Origin: Ruminococcaceae bacterium UBA7217
Lineage (GTDB): Bacteria > Bacillota > Clostridia > Oscillospirales > Acutalibacteraceae
Assembly (NCBI GenBank): GCA_002490425.1
Contig: DKTZ01000016.1
Coordinates: forward strand, 10,667-74,666
Direction of reading: 5' to 3'
Length of the DNA stretch: 64,000 nt
Below, in pieces: positions 16,040-24,850 of this stretch (its first letter is position 1; every line of letters begins with the position of its first letter). Both the position numbers and the translations under genes were made by a program. The notes beneath the pieces were generated by a model that ran no database searches, was not told where the DNA came from, and worked only from the letters and a program-made list of their open reading frames with translations.

Positions 16040-16143
16040 TTAAAACTCCTGTTTAAATATTAAAATTCAACGGTAATATTAAAGCAATAAAAAAGCTACA
16101 CCAATTTGATATTATAATCCGTAAAACAACATCCATACAATAA

Positions 16144-16252
16144 GTAGGGTCAGGCTTCCACGCCTGACCGTCATTTTCGGCGGTAGCAAGCCACCGCCCT
16201 ACTCTCTGAATTACAAGTGAAAATGTCGGGACGATGAGGCATCGTCCCCTAC
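16144..16252. repeat. Three dispersed-family hairpins upstream of the EPSPS-like gene
   Basis: Three hairpins stand in a row: GTAGGGTCAGGC-TTCCAC-GCCTGACC (from 16144), GGCGGTAGCAAGCCACCGCCCTAC (to 16202), and GGGACGATGAGGCATCGTCCC followed by CTAC (16228-16252). The TTCCAC loop is the reverse complement of the GTGGAA loop in the copy at 35904-35929. Confidence 0.6.
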
Positions 16253-16266
16253 AATTGCATTATTTA

Positions 16267-17277
16267 TCAAAGCTGAAACAGACCTGTCTTTTTCATTGCC
16301 TTGCTAAGTGTCCGCTGAGCAAGTCTCCCTGCCCTTTCAGCGCCGATTTCGGCACATTTTGTGAGATATGATTTGTCATTCATCAGCCTGTTAAATTCCG
16401 ATTTAAACGGACGAAGCTCCTCAACAACAGCTTCTGCAACAGCCGATTTAAAATCGCCGTAGCCCTTGCCGTCAAATTCTTTTTCTATCTCATCATAGGT
16501 CTTGCCCGTACAGCAGGAATAAATGCCCATAAGGTTATTTATTCCGTCCTTGCCCTCGGCGTATCTTACTTTAGCTTCGGAATCCGTAACGGCACTCTTT
16601 ATCTTTTTAACGATAACGCTGTCCTCGTCAAGCATTGAGATGTATCCCTTTGGATTCGGGTCTGACTTACTCATTTTCTGAGTCGGATCCTGAAGAGATT
16701 TTACCCTTGCGCCGATTTTCCCAATAAACGGTTCGGGAAGCTTAAATGTGTTGCCGTAAACAGTATTGAAACGCTCCGCAATGTCACGTGCTATTTCAAG
16801 ATGCTGTTTTTGGTCTTCTCCTATGGGAACAAAATCCGTTTGATACAAAAGAATATCCGCCGCCATTAAAATAGGATACGTGAAAAGACCTACATTCACG
16901 TTTTCGGGATGCTTTTCACTCTTATCCTTAAACTGAGTCATTCTTGCCGCCTCGCCGAACTGAGTACAACAGCTCAGCAACCACGAAAGCTGTGCGTGCT
17001 GAGGCACATGGCTTTGAATAAATACAATATTTTTTTCAGGGTCAATGCCCAGTGCCAAAAGTATTGCGTACATTTCAAGAGTTCTTCTGCGTAAATCCGC
17101 AGGCTCGGGGCGAACCGTCAGCGAATGTAAATCCGCAACTGCATAAAGACAGTCATATTCCCCTTCGGACATATCCTTCCAATTTTTCAAAGCGCCCAAA
17201 TAATTGCCGAGAGTGGGTGTACCCGTCGGTTGAATTGCGCTTAATACTATTTTCTTTTTTATAGCTGTGTTTTCCAT
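16267..17277 (-). CDS. trpS: Tryptophanyl-tRNA synthetase
   Basis: It charges tRNA-Trp. The 336-residue protein is a class I synthetase of normal bacterial length. It has the HIGH-like TGTPTLGNYLGAL near residue 18, the GEDQKQHLEIARDIAERFN segment near 150, and KMSKSDPN near residue 203. The start has an AAAGGCGAGG site. No T-box or tryptophan attenuator is evident in the roughly 170 bases upstream, in contrast to asnB. It is separated from the XRE pseudogene upstream by a terminator, so it should have its own promoter. Confidence 0.96.
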   Translation of the reverse strand: MENTAIKKKIVLSAIQPTGTPTLGNYLGALKNWKDMSEGEYDCLYAVADLHSLTVRPEPADLRRRTLEMYAILLALGIDPEKNIVFIQSHVPQHAQLSWLLSCCTQFGEAARMTQFKDKSEKHPENVNVGLFTYPILMAADILLYQTDFVPIGEDQKQHLEIARDIAERFNTVYGNTFKLPEPFIGKIGARVKSLQDPTQKMSKSDPNPKGYISMLDEDSVIVKKIKSAVTDSEAKVRYAEGKDGINNLMGIYSCCTGKTYDEIEKEFDGKGYGDFKSAVAEAVVEELRPFKSEFNRLMNDKSYLTKCAEIGAERAGRLAQRTLSKAMKKTGLFQL

Positions 17278-17404
17278 AAGCCTCGCCTTTCCGAAATGCC
17301 TTACAGCAATATTTTCTATATATTATCCTATTTTTTGCCCTGTTTGTCAAGGAAGGAAAATGCACAATGCAACGGTTCATCAAAAGATATGCTCTATAAA
17401 GGTA

Positions 17405-17443
17405 AAAATTTAACCCTCCGAAGCCAACAGTGCAACGGAGGGT
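17405..17443 (-). terminator. Terminator after the glgA-XRE unit
   Basis: ACCCTCCG (17413-17420) and CGGAGGGT (17436-17443) pair. On the minus strand they are followed by TAAATTTTTA, ending transcription from the glycogen side before trpS. Confidence 0.82.
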
Positions 17444-17447
17444 ATTT

Positions 17448-17771
17448 TTATTCTTCAAGCATAATGTCAATAATTTGCACAATTTTATTTTGAATTTCAG
17501 CAGGTGCGTTTAAAATTTTCTGGGCAACAATATTTGCATCACCATCATTTATTTCACCTGTCAGCAGATAATCCGCCGAAACATCTAAAGCAATGCTGAG
17601 CTTCAAAAGATTTTCTGAGAGAATTGATTTGCTGCCTCGCTCAGCAGTTGACACCATTTAGGGTGAAACATCAGCACGGGCAGCTAATTCCTCTTGTGAC
17701 AGACCCAGTTGCTTACGCCTTTTAATAATGCGGTCGCCCATTTCATTATAAAACTTATCGGTTCTCTGCAT
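17448..17771 (-). pseudogene. XRE-family HTH regulator interrupted by an in-frame TAA
   Basis: Reading from ATG 17769-17771 on the minus strand gives an HTH_3 domain (RIIKRRKQLGLSQEELAAR then ADVSP). The next codon is TAA (17658-17660), and the same frame then continues MVSTAERGSKSILSENLLKL, the second half of the XRE fold, to a stop at 17448. The interrupted position is where this family usually has Q (VS-x-Q/x-VS), so one C-to-T change of CAA would create the TAA. The ATG overlaps the glgA stop as TAATG, so the gene was translationally coupled to glgA. Downstream residues 38-107 still look intact, which suggests a recent mutation or a sequencing error. A truncated 37-residue peptide or restart at 17657 is possible. 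Confidence 0.8.
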
Positions 17772-19192
17772 TACAGCAATGATTTATAAAGGCGAATGTA
17801 CTCGTTGGCGCTCTTGCCCCAGGAGTTGTCGCACTCCATTGCACGCTTAACAAGAATATTCCAGCCCTCTGTATTTTGGTAGCCGTCAACAGCACGCTTA
17901 ATTGTATAAAGCATATCGTGAGCATTATAGCTTGCAAAGGTAAAGCCGTTGCCCTTGCCGTCTCCCGAGTCCTGAATTGAGTCGCGAAGTCCGCCTGTTT
18001 CGCGGACTATCGGAATTGTGCCGTAGCGAAGCGAAATCATCTGCGAAAGTCCGCAAGGCTCGCTCTTTGAGGGCATAAGGAACATATCCGCACCTGCGTA
18101 AATCTTCTTTGAAAGCGACGGAATAAAGCCAAGCTCAATACCCATTTTATCGGGGTGTTTAGCCGCCATCTCCTTGAAAAAGCTTTCATACTGCCATTCG
18201 CCAGAGCCGAGCAAAACTACCTGACAGTCGACTGTTGAGAGCAGCTCGTCAAGCACAGCCTTTACAAGGTCAAAGCCCTTATGCCCCACAAGACGGGAAA
18301 CCATACCGATAACAGGTACGTCGGAACGAACGGGCAGTCCGAAATGCTCCTGAAGAGCCTTTTTGTTTGCCGCTTTGCCTTTGACAAAATCGGCAGTGCC
18401 GTAATTTTTAACAATATCCTTATCGGTTTCAGGGTTGTAAAGCTCCGTGTCAATTCCATTAAGTATACCCGACAGTTTCCAGCTTCTTTGATTAAGAATA
18501 ATGTCAAGACCGTGCGAATACCACGGGTCAAGAATTTCGCCAGCATAAGACGGACTTACAGTTGTGATTTTGTCGGCACATTCAATTGCACCCTTCATAT
18601 AATTGCAGTCGCCGTCATATTCAAGTAAGCTTGCTTTGTCACCAGGTAATCCTACAACCTCGCCCAAAAGCTCCATACCGTATGTGCCCTGATACTGAAT
18701 GTTGTGAATTGTGAAAACAGTTTTAATGTTTTCATAGCCCTCACGGTTTGCGTAAAGCGTTGTGTAATAAACGGGAGTTAATGCCGACTGCCAGTCGTTA
18801 CAGTGGATAATGTCGGGTTTAAAGCCGATATGGGGAATCATTTCAAGCACTGCTCTTGCAAAAAATGCAAAGCGTTCGGCGTCATCGTAATAGCCGTAAA
18901 TTCCGTCACGCTTGAAATAATACTGATTGTCAAGAAGATAGTAAATAACTCCGTTTGCCTTTGCCTCAAAAATTCCGCAATACTGCCGTCTCCATGCAAC
19001 GGGTACGGAAATTGAAGTAAGGAAAGTCATTTTATCCTTAAGCTCCTGACTTATTGTGTCATAAAGCGGCATAACAACTCTGGCTCCGATAAGACGTTTG
19101 CGCAGTGCCCCCGGAAGAGAGCCAGCAACGTCGCCCAGTCCCCCCGAAGCCTTAAATGGGAGCGCCTCACTTGATACATATAATACTTTCAT
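17771..19192 (-). CDS. glgA: Glycogen synthase (ADP-glucose)
   Basis: It extends alpha-1,4-glucan chains from ADP-glucose. The protein is a GT5 enzyme with the ADP-glucose motif KASGGLGDVAGSLP at residues 14-27, EPCGLSQM near 380 and TGGLRDS near 405. Starting at 19192 gives MKVLYVSSE, the usual family beginning, and 473 residues. This ATG has no good ribosome-binding site. Instead, a 19-codon ORF with a strong AAAGGAG site ends one base before it, so initiation by coupling is likely. A longer in-frame GTG at 19222 is the alternative. It works with GlgC/GlgD and GlgB, encoded just upstream. Confidence 0.93.
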   Translation of the reverse strand: MKVLYVSSEALPFKASGGLGDVAGSLPGALRKRLIGARVVMPLYDTISQELKDKMTFLTSISVPVAWRRQYCGIFEAKANGVIYYLLDNQYYFKRDGIYGYYDDAERFAFFARAVLEMIPHIGFKPDIIHCNDWQSALTPVYYTTLYANREGYENIKTVFTIHNIQYQGTYGMELLGEVVGLPGDKASLLEYDGDCNYMKGAIECADKITTVSPSYAGEILDPWYSHGLDIILNQRSWKLSGILNGIDTELYNPETDKDIVKNYGTADFVKGKAANKKALQEHFGLPVRSDVPVIGMVSRLVGHKGFDLVKAVLDELLSTVDCQVVLLGSGEWQYESFFKEMAAKHPDKMGIELGFIPSLSKKIYAGADMFLMPSKSEPCGLSQMISLRYGTIPIVRETGGLRDSIQDSGDGKGNGFTFASYNAHDMLYTIKRAVDGYQNTEGWNILVKRAMECDNSWGKSANEYIRLYKSLL

Positions 19193-19193
19193 T

Positions 19194-19253
19194 TTAATCG
19201 CCATGCGATACAGTATTCGCACAAAAAGCCATTAAAAACAGCTTGATTTGCAC
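19194..19253 (-). CDS. 19-residue leader ORF coupled to glgA
   Basis: On the minus strand GTG (19251-19253) follows AAAGGAG with a suitable spacer and opens a 19-codon frame that stops with TAA at 19194-19196. One base separates this stop from the glgA ATG, and glgA has no clear site of its own. The peptide begins M-Q-I-K-L-F-L-M-A-F, is hydrophobic in its first half, and has no recognised family. The layout suggests that ribosomes reach glgA by reinitiation. Confidence 0.5.
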   Translation of the reverse strand: MQIKLFLMAFCANTVSHGD

Positions 19254-19338
19254 GGTATCGCTCCTTTCATTATTATATAAACTTATTTGCCGTACAGCAC
19301 CGCCGAAAACATGACAGTGCTGTTTCTTTCTTTTATGA

Positions 19339-20454
19339 TTAGATAACAATTCCCTTGCCGATGTAAACGGGGTAATTTTCAGCGCCCGAAAGAGTCTTAT
19401 TCGGTGTTACAACAACATTTTTATCCGTAATAACACAGTTTATAACGGAATTCTGTGCAATGTATGTATCCTGCATTACGATTGAATTTTTAACAACTGC
19501 TCCTTTTTCAATTCTTGCGCCTCTGAATACAATTGAGTTTTCAACCTCACCGTCAATAATACAGCCGTTTGCTACAAGTGAATTTTTAACACTTGAGCCT
19601 ATGCCGTAGGTTGCAGGCATATCATCCTTAAGCTTTGTATAAACAGGACGCTCGGCATTAAAGAGATTTAAGCAGTTTTCAGGCTCTAAAAGGCTCATAT
19701 TTGCCTTGAAATAAGATGCCATTGAGTCGATTGTAACGGCATAATCCTTAAATTCAAGACCGTAAATTTTAAGCTTGTCAACATTTTTCTGAATGATGTC
19801 TGATTCGAAATCAGTCAGATTCTGGCTGATAGCCTCATTCATAAGCCTTTCAAGCAAGCTCTTCTTCATAAGAATCATATTGAGTGAATAATTTACATCT
19901 TCAGCGCCTGACGGTGCAAACGAAACCTTTGTGACTCTGCCGTCAGAATCAACATCCATAATCATTGCGTCCTGAAGAGCGGGAGAATTACCGTGCTTGT
20001 AAAGAATGGTTATGTCTGCGTCCTTTTCTGTGTGGAAATCCATAATATCACGCACATCAGCGTTAAATACCGTATTACAGTCGGAGAAGAGAACATATTC
20101 CTCATTTGAACGGCTGATAAAGCTCATTGCGCCTTTAAGCGATGCAATTTTATCAACATTACTGCCCTGCTCTGCCGTTGAGAAAGGCGGAAGCAGGAAC
20201 ATACCCTCTGTTTTTCTTGACAAATCCCACGGCTTGCCTGTGCCGAGATGGTCCATTAGTGACTGATAATTTGACTTTGTAATAACGCCGACCTTTTCAA
20301 TGTCCGCATTTACCATATTTGAAAGTGCAAAATCAATAAGACGGTATCTGCCTGCAAAAGGAACAGAGCCCATTGTGCGAAGTCCTGTAAGCTCAGGCAA
20401 GCACTCGTCATAAGCATTTGAGAAAACAATTCCTACAATATTCTGTCCTGTCAT
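19339..20454 (-). CDS. glgD: Glucose-1-phosphate adenylyltransferase, GlgD subunit
   Basis: This is the partner of GlgC in Firmicute ADP-glucose pyrophosphorylase. It keeps the nucleotidyltransferase fold and a left-handed beta-helix C-terminus (about residues 280-371, with hexapeptide-like repeats VENSIVFRGARIEKGAVVK). The N-terminal AGG-x-G-x-RL signature is replaced by FSNAYDECLPELTGLR and the catalytic KP pair by S-V-P, so it is expected to be regulatory and not catalytic. It is 371 residues long. Its ATG lies one base after the glgC stop with AAGGAGGG inside the glgC end, so the two subunits are made together. Confidence 0.94.
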   Translation of the reverse strand: MTGQNIVGIVFSNAYDECLPELTGLRTMGSVPFAGRYRLIDFALSNMVNADIEKVGVITKSNYQSLMDHLGTGKPWDLSRKTEGMFLLPPFSTAEQGSNVDKIASLKGAMSFISRSNEEYVLFSDCNTVFNADVRDIMDFHTEKDADITILYKHGNSPALQDAMIMDVDSDGRVTKVSFAPSGAEDVNYSLNMILMKKSLLERLMNEAISQNLTDFESDIIQKNVDKLKIYGLEFKDYAVTIDSMASYFKANMSLLEPENCLNLFNAERPVYTKLKDDMPATYGIGSSVKNSLVANGCIIDGEVENSIVFRGARIEKGAVVKNSIVMQDTYIAQNSVINCVITDKNVVVTPNKTLSGAENYPVYIGKGIVI

Positions 20455-20455
20455 A

Positions 20456-21673
20456 TTACTTGCCCTCCTTTGAAATATTTTCCGAAATCATTTCTTTCGG
20501 TGCGACCTTTGCGCCCTCGCCGACTATTACTTCTGCGCCGACAACGGCAATACCCCATTCATCACGGTCAGCGTAATTTTCAGGGCAATCGCCTACCTTT
20601 GCGCCCGATTCAATAACCGCGTCCTCGGCAATAATTGCATATTCAACGTCTGCGCCTTTCTTTATAACAGCGCCGGGCATTACTATTGAGTAGCGCACCT
20701 TTGCGCCCTCTTCAACCGTTACATCGTGGAAAAGGATTGAATAGTCAACCTCGCCGAATACTCTTGAGCCCTCTGACACCATCGAGTTCTGAACATCCGC
20801 AGTAGAAGCAATGTACTGCGGCGGAGTTGTAGGTGTTCTTGAATAGATTTTCCATGAATTGTCTGACAAATCAAGGTCAACCTTAGGATTAAGCAAATCA
20901 AGATTAGCCTCCCAAAGAGAGTCGATTGTGCCGACATCTTTCCAGTAACCGTCGAAAAGGTAAGCGAACATTCTCTCGCCTGCTTTGTGCATCGCAGGGA
21001 TAACATCCTTTCCGAAGTCGTTTGAGGAATTCGGATTGTTCTCATCGTCAATAAGGTACTGTCTTAGCTTTGACCAAGTAAATATGTAAACGCCCATTGA
21101 CGCTTTATTACTGCGGGGATTTTTCGGTTTCTCCTCAAACTCACTGATTGAATTGTCATCATTAAGAATCATTAGACCGAAACGTGACGCCTCTTCCCAC
21201 GGAACTTCAAGCATTGCGATTGTGCAAGCCGCATCGTTCTTTTTGTGGTAATCAAGCATCTTGTTGTAATCCATTTTGTAAATGTGGTCGCCCGAAAGAA
21301 CGGCAACATACTCGGGATTATAACGGTCAATGAAGTTTATGTTTTGGTAAATGGCATTTGCCGTTCCCTTGTACCACTCCATACCCTTAATCTGCTGGTA
21401 CGGTGAGAGCATATGAACGCCGCCGTCAATGCGGTCCAAATCCCACGCACTGCCGTTGCCGATGTAATCGTTAAGCTCTAACGGCTGGTACTGCGTTAAA
21501 ATGCCCACTGTGTTAATACCTGAATTTACACAGTTTGAAAGCGGGAAATCAATGATTCTGTATTTACCGCCGTAAGGCACGGCAGGCTTCGCAATGTTCT
21601 TTGTAAGTACGCCCAAGCGGCTTCCCTGACCGCCTGCAAGAAGCATTGCAATACATTCCTTTTTACGAGCCAT
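20456..21673 (-). CDS. glgC: Glucose-1-phosphate adenylyltransferase, catalytic subunit
   Basis: It makes ADP-glucose from ATP and glucose-1-phosphate, the committed step of glycogen synthesis. The 405-residue protein has LLAGGQGSRLGVLTKN and the substrate motif AKPAVPYGGKYRIIDF in the first 45 residues, SGDHIYKMDY near 125, and a beta-helix C-terminal domain. Its length is typical of Firmicutes. The start has a TAGGAGGAAAATAT site. A hairpin (AATAAGC/GCTTATT, 21752-21770) lies in the upstream leader and could be an operator or attenuator. Confidence 0.95.
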   Translation of the reverse strand: MARKKECIAMLLAGGQGSRLGVLTKNIAKPAVPYGGKYRIIDFPLSNCVNSGINTVGILTQYQPLELNDYIGNGSAWDLDRIDGGVHMLSPYQQIKGMEWYKGTANAIYQNINFIDRYNPEYVAVLSGDHIYKMDYNKMLDYHKKNDAACTIAMLEVPWEEASRFGLMILNDDNSISEFEEKPKNPRSNKASMGVYIFTWSKLRQYLIDDENNPNSSNDFGKDVIPAMHKAGERMFAYLFDGYWKDVGTIDSLWEANLDLLNPKVDLDLSDNSWKIYSRTPTTPPQYIASTADVQNSMVSEGSRVFGEVDYSILFHDVTVEEGAKVRYSIVMPGAVIKKGADVEYAIIAEDAVIESGAKVGDCPENYADRDEWGIAVVGAEVIVGEGAKVAPKEMISENISKEGK

Positions 21674-21810
21674 ATATTTTCCTCCTAAAAGAATTTCGTG
21701 TATTTTTGTCCGCCGTGCCGTTAATGTTTGCCTCGTCAGGCGGGCGTATAAAATGAATAAGCGTAAGGCTTATTTATAGACTGAATATAGCAAAATATTA
21801 AAGTTTTCGC

Positions 21811-22097
21811 CCGCCTTTTTCAAAAGGCGGTGGAGTGGAGAGGCGAAACCTTTCCTTGCAGTCCGCAGACTGCAAAACTATTTTATTTAAAAAGCGCAGG
21901 AGGGGAAGAAAAATAATCCGGTGGATTGTTTTTCGTGGGAACCCTCGCCGGGGGTTCCCGTTGATTTTTCAAAATTATATAAATCTCCGTCACGGGACGA
22001 CGTACAGTGATTTTCCGGACTTTCGGCGGGAGCAAGGTCTTCGCTCCCGCTTCGGTCGGTGCTTCTAAGCTTCGCTTAGAGGTGTCCACCGGACACC
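21811..22097. repeat. Dense array of short palindromes between glgB and glgC
   Basis: At least eight separate hairpins occur in under 300 bases with no gene. They are: CCGCCTTTT/AAAAGGCGG (21811-21830), TTGCAGTC/GACTGCAA (21856-21875), AATCC/GGATT (21915-21927), GGGAACCC/GGGTTCCC (21937-21959), TTGA/TCAA (21961-21972), GCGGGAGC/GCTCCCGC (22026-22050), TCTAAGC/GCTTAGA (22064-22080) and GGTGTCC/GGACACC (22081-22097). A CCCTAC end follows near 22112. Most lack T runs, so they are not simply terminators. The GC content is above that of the flanks. It looks like a mosaic of dispersed hairpin repeats. Confidence 0.65.
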
Positions 22098-22135
22098 CGC
22101 AACCCCGCCCTACATTATTTTTTTTTATATATTAT

Positions 22136-24073
22136 TTACCTCGTCTTTTTGAGGTAAATTGCGGACATTGGCGGCAAATCAAGAGAAATGCTCTTGTCAA
22201 AGCCGTGCATCGGGATTTTCTCCGTCTTAATTTTTTCGGGGTTCTGCGAAACGCCGAATCCGCCGTACTTTTCATCGTCCGAATTGAACACTATTTTATA
22301 AGCATTGGCTTTGGGAACGCCTATTCTGTAATTTTCCCGTCTTACATTCGTAAAGTTGCAAACCGCAATAATTTCTTTCTTGTCCTCAGCAATTCTGCGG
22401 AATGCTATAACGGAATTGTCGCAGTCATCGGACGAAATCCACGAAAAGCCCTCCCAAGAGTAATCCACCTGCCAAAGCTCGGGACTCTTTTTATAAAAAT
22501 TATTAAGTTCTTTCGTATAATTCTGCATTTTGCGGTGCATATCGTAATCGAGCAAAAGCCAGTCAAGACCCTGCTCGTAATTCCACTCAATAAACTGACC
22601 GAATTCACTGCCCATAAACAGCAGCTTTTTGCCGGGATGCGCCATCATATAACCGAGAAACGCTCTGACTCCCGCAAATTTTTCTTCATAAGTTCCGGGC
22701 ATTTTGTTGATAAGCGAGCATTTGCCGTGAACAACCTCATCGTGTGAAATCGGCAGAATGAAATTCTCGGAAAAAGCGTAGAAAAATGAAAATGTTATAC
22801 AGCCGTGATTGTTCTTTCGGTAAATTCCGTCAAGAGAGAAATAGCGGAGAATATCATTCATCCAGCCCATATTCCATTTAAAGTTAAAGCCAAGACCGCC
22901 CATAAATACGGGCTTTGTAACCATCGGCCAAGCGGTGCTCTCCTCGGCAATCATTAAAGCGCCGGGGTAATCACGGAACAAAAGCTCTGAAAGCTTATGG
23001 AAGAATTCAACAGCCTCTAAATTTTCAACTCCGCCGTTCTTGTTGGCTATCCATTCGCCGTCCTTACGGTCGTAATTCAAATAAAGCATTGAGGCGACTG
23101 CGTCAATACGAAGTCCGTCAATATGAAATTTATCAAGCCAAAACATTGCGCTTGAGCACAAAAAGCTCCTTACCTCGTTTTTGCCGAAATCGAACACTCT
23201 TGTTCCCCAGCCGTAATGCTCGCCCTTTCTGGGGTCGGCATATTCATAGACGCAAGTACCGTCAAATTCATAAAGTCCGTTTGCATCCTTCGGGAAATGC
23301 GCAGGAACCCAGTCAAGAATTACGCCGATGCCTACTTTATGAAACTCGTCAATCAAATACATTAAATCGTGCGGTGTGCCGTAACGTGAGGTCGCAGCGA
23401 AATAACCCGTAACCTGATAGCCCCACGAGCCGTCAAACGGGTACTCGGTAAGGGGCATAAACTCAACATGCGTGTAACCCATATCTTTAACATATGGCAC
23501 TAATTCGTCAGCCATTTGGCGGTAAGAAAGGAATTTTCCGTCCTCATGCTGTTTCCACGAGCCTAAATGTACCTCGTAAATATTAACAGGCTTTGCGTAA
23601 ACAGCAGAGGTCTTTTTATTCTCTTCCCACTTGCTGTCATTCCACTTATATCCGTCAAGCTCATAAAATTTTGTGGCGTTCTGCGGCCTTGTTTCCATAT
23701 GGAAGCCATAGGGGTCGCTTTTCATCAGCCGTTTGCCCTGTTTTGTTAAAATTGAATATTTATAAGCGTCATACTGCTTTATGCCGTCTATTTTACATTC
23801 CCAAATTCCGCCGTCGGAAATCTTTTCCATAACATTTTCACTGTCAGACCAGTTGTTAAAGTCGCCCGCAACTGACACGCTTTCGGCGTGCGGTGCCCAT
23901 ACCCTGAAAACAACTGAGCCGTCAGCATTTCTATGCGAGCCGAAAAATTCATAAGCTCTTGCATTATTACCCTGATGGAAAAGGTAAACGGGAACCTCAT
24001 TCATATCGCTCTTTTTTGTTTTTTTGCTGTTATTTATTTTTACGGAATTTGCCTTGATTTTGTTTTCCTTCAT
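22136..24073 (-). CDS. glgB: 1,4-alpha-glucan branching enzyme
   Basis: It introduces alpha-1,6 branches into glycogen. The 645-residue protein has an N-terminal CBM48 domain (about residues 45-130, with VWAPHAESVSVAGDFNNW) and a GH13 barrel. The barrel carries DWVPAHFP near 255, the nucleophile in DGLRIDAVASMLY near 325, the acid/base Glu in MIAEESTAWP near 372, and ISHDEVVH near 440. A beta-sandwich C-terminus ends it. A lysine-rich 24-residue N-terminal extension precedes the first domain; an internal Met at residue 24 is an alternative start without an obvious site. It is the first gene of the glycogen series and has its own promoter. Confidence 0.95.
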   Translation of the reverse strand: MKENKIKANSVKINNSKKTKKSDMNEVPVYLFHQGNNARAYEFFGSHRNADGSVVFRVWAPHAESVSVAGDFNNWSDSENVMEKISDGGIWECKIDGIKQYDAYKYSILTKQGKRLMKSDPYGFHMETRPQNATKFYELDGYKWNDSKWEENKKTSAVYAKPVNIYEVHLGSWKQHEDGKFLSYRQMADELVPYVKDMGYTHVEFMPLTEYPFDGSWGYQVTGYFAATSRYGTPHDLMYLIDEFHKVGIGVILDWVPAHFPKDANGLYEFDGTCVYEYADPRKGEHYGWGTRVFDFGKNEVRSFLCSSAMFWLDKFHIDGLRIDAVASMLYLNYDRKDGEWIANKNGGVENLEAVEFFHKLSELLFRDYPGALMIAEESTAWPMVTKPVFMGGLGFNFKWNMGWMNDILRYFSLDGIYRKNNHGCITFSFFYAFSENFILPISHDEVVHGKCSLINKMPGTYEEKFAGVRAFLGYMMAHPGKKLLFMGSEFGQFIEWNYEQGLDWLLLDYDMHRKMQNYTKELNNFYKKSPELWQVDYSWEGFSWISSDDCDNSVIAFRRIAEDKKEIIAVCNFTNVRRENYRIGVPKANAYKIVFNSDDEKYGGFGVSQNPEKIKTEKIPMHGFDKSISLDLPPMSAIYLKKTR

Positions 24074-24140
24074 AATTCACAATTCGCCTTTCCGACACGG
24101 GGAGCGAGGAGCTTACACCCTGCCAAAATTATACAGATAT

Positions 24141-24169
24141 ATTTTATCACGCCGAATTTAAGTTTTCAA
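24141..24169 (-). promoter_or_regulatory. Probable glgB promoter
   Basis: On the minus strand TTGAAA (24164-24169) and TAAAAT (24141-24146) are 17 bases apart, about 70 bases before the glgB start. A TATAAT a few bases further downstream is an alternative -10 box. Confidence 0.55.
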
Positions 24170-24333
24170 TAGAATTTTGAACAAAATAATCAAATTGCAC
24201 ACAAATTTTATTATACCCATTTGTGCAGTTTGTTACAAAATAAGACTGATTTTGACAATAATACTAAAAGTATATCAAAACAAACTTTCATAAATTACAG
24301 CAAATTAAACCGACACAACTTTAAAAAGCACAC

Positions 24334-24361
24334 AAAAAAAGAGCGGCAAAAAACCGCTCAT
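24334..24361 (-). terminator. Terminator of the phage head operon
   Basis: On the minus strand TGAGCGG, a T6G loop and CCGCTC are followed by seven T. It lies about 35 bases after the last head gene and closes the cassette. Confidence 0.9.
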
Positions 24362-24394
24362 AAAATTTAATAATATAAATTTTTTTGCTCCGCC

Positions 24395-24850
24395 TTAACC
24401 CAAATCCGTAATAGGCGGTCCTTCAATTATGTCTGAAATATAGTTTTCAAAGACAAACTCCGTTTCACTCACAAGGCTTTGAGTTTCACGTGAATATTTT
24501 GTGCCGAGAAGCCTTGCCTCAATAAAACTGCCATGGTTTTTTTCGAGAAGAGTATCAAAAACAGTGTCAAGAATTTTTGTGCTGCCCTGAGTTCCCTCTT
24601 TGTAAGGTGCGTAAATATTTACACTTGCTGTTACGGTAAGCTTTCTTGACCCGTCGCTGATTTCTGCACCGTCCTCATTCTTTTGCACAATAGCAGGACT
24701 GATAACGAATTTTTTTATTCCAACCGCCACATAAGGCTTAGAGATAGGTACGCTTTTAATTCCGCTTTCATGCGCTAAAACCAAGTTTACGTCAGGGGAC
24801 ATACCCTTTAAATTATCTAAAATACTGTTACAGTAATCATTGCAAATCAT
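24395..24850 (-). CDS. Phage neck/tail-completion-like protein
   Basis: This 151-residue protein is the last of the head operon. The start at 24850 (MICNDYCN) has GGAGGTGAATAT and overlaps the previous stop by four bases; the longer frame from 24898 is not supported. It has no signal peptide or membrane helix. A fold with many beta strands, its length and its position after the head-closure gene fit a tail-terminator or neck protein, but the sequence alone does not identify it. It is followed at once by a terminator, so no tail genes come next, unlike a complete siphophage module. Confidence 0.5.
   Translation of the reverse strand: MICNDYCNSILDNLKGMSPDVNLVLAHESGIKSVPISKPYVAVGIKKFVISPAIVQKNEDGAEISDGSRKLTVTASVNIYAPYKEGTQGSTKILDTVFDTLLEKNHGSFIEARLLGTKYSRETQSLVSETEFVFENYISDIIEGPPITDLG

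Larger units (their letters stand above)
24074..24394. other. Spacer between the phage head operon and glgB
   Basis: No gene is seen. The right part holds the terminator of the head operon (24334-24361). The left part holds the glgB promoter and a GC-rich leader segment close to the glgB start. The rest is AT-rich (T/A runs) without recognisable repeats. No integrase-type direct repeat was detected by eye. Confidence 0.55.

Noticed and set aside
17448..17657. 69-codon gene as an independent protein
   Set aside because: It is the second half of the XRE regulator after an in-frame TAA and has no ribosome-binding site of its own.
22007..22747. 246-codon plus-strand frame antisense to glgB
   Set aside because: Shadow of the glgB coding strand; basic/hydrophobic mixture without a family, and starts within the palindrome array.
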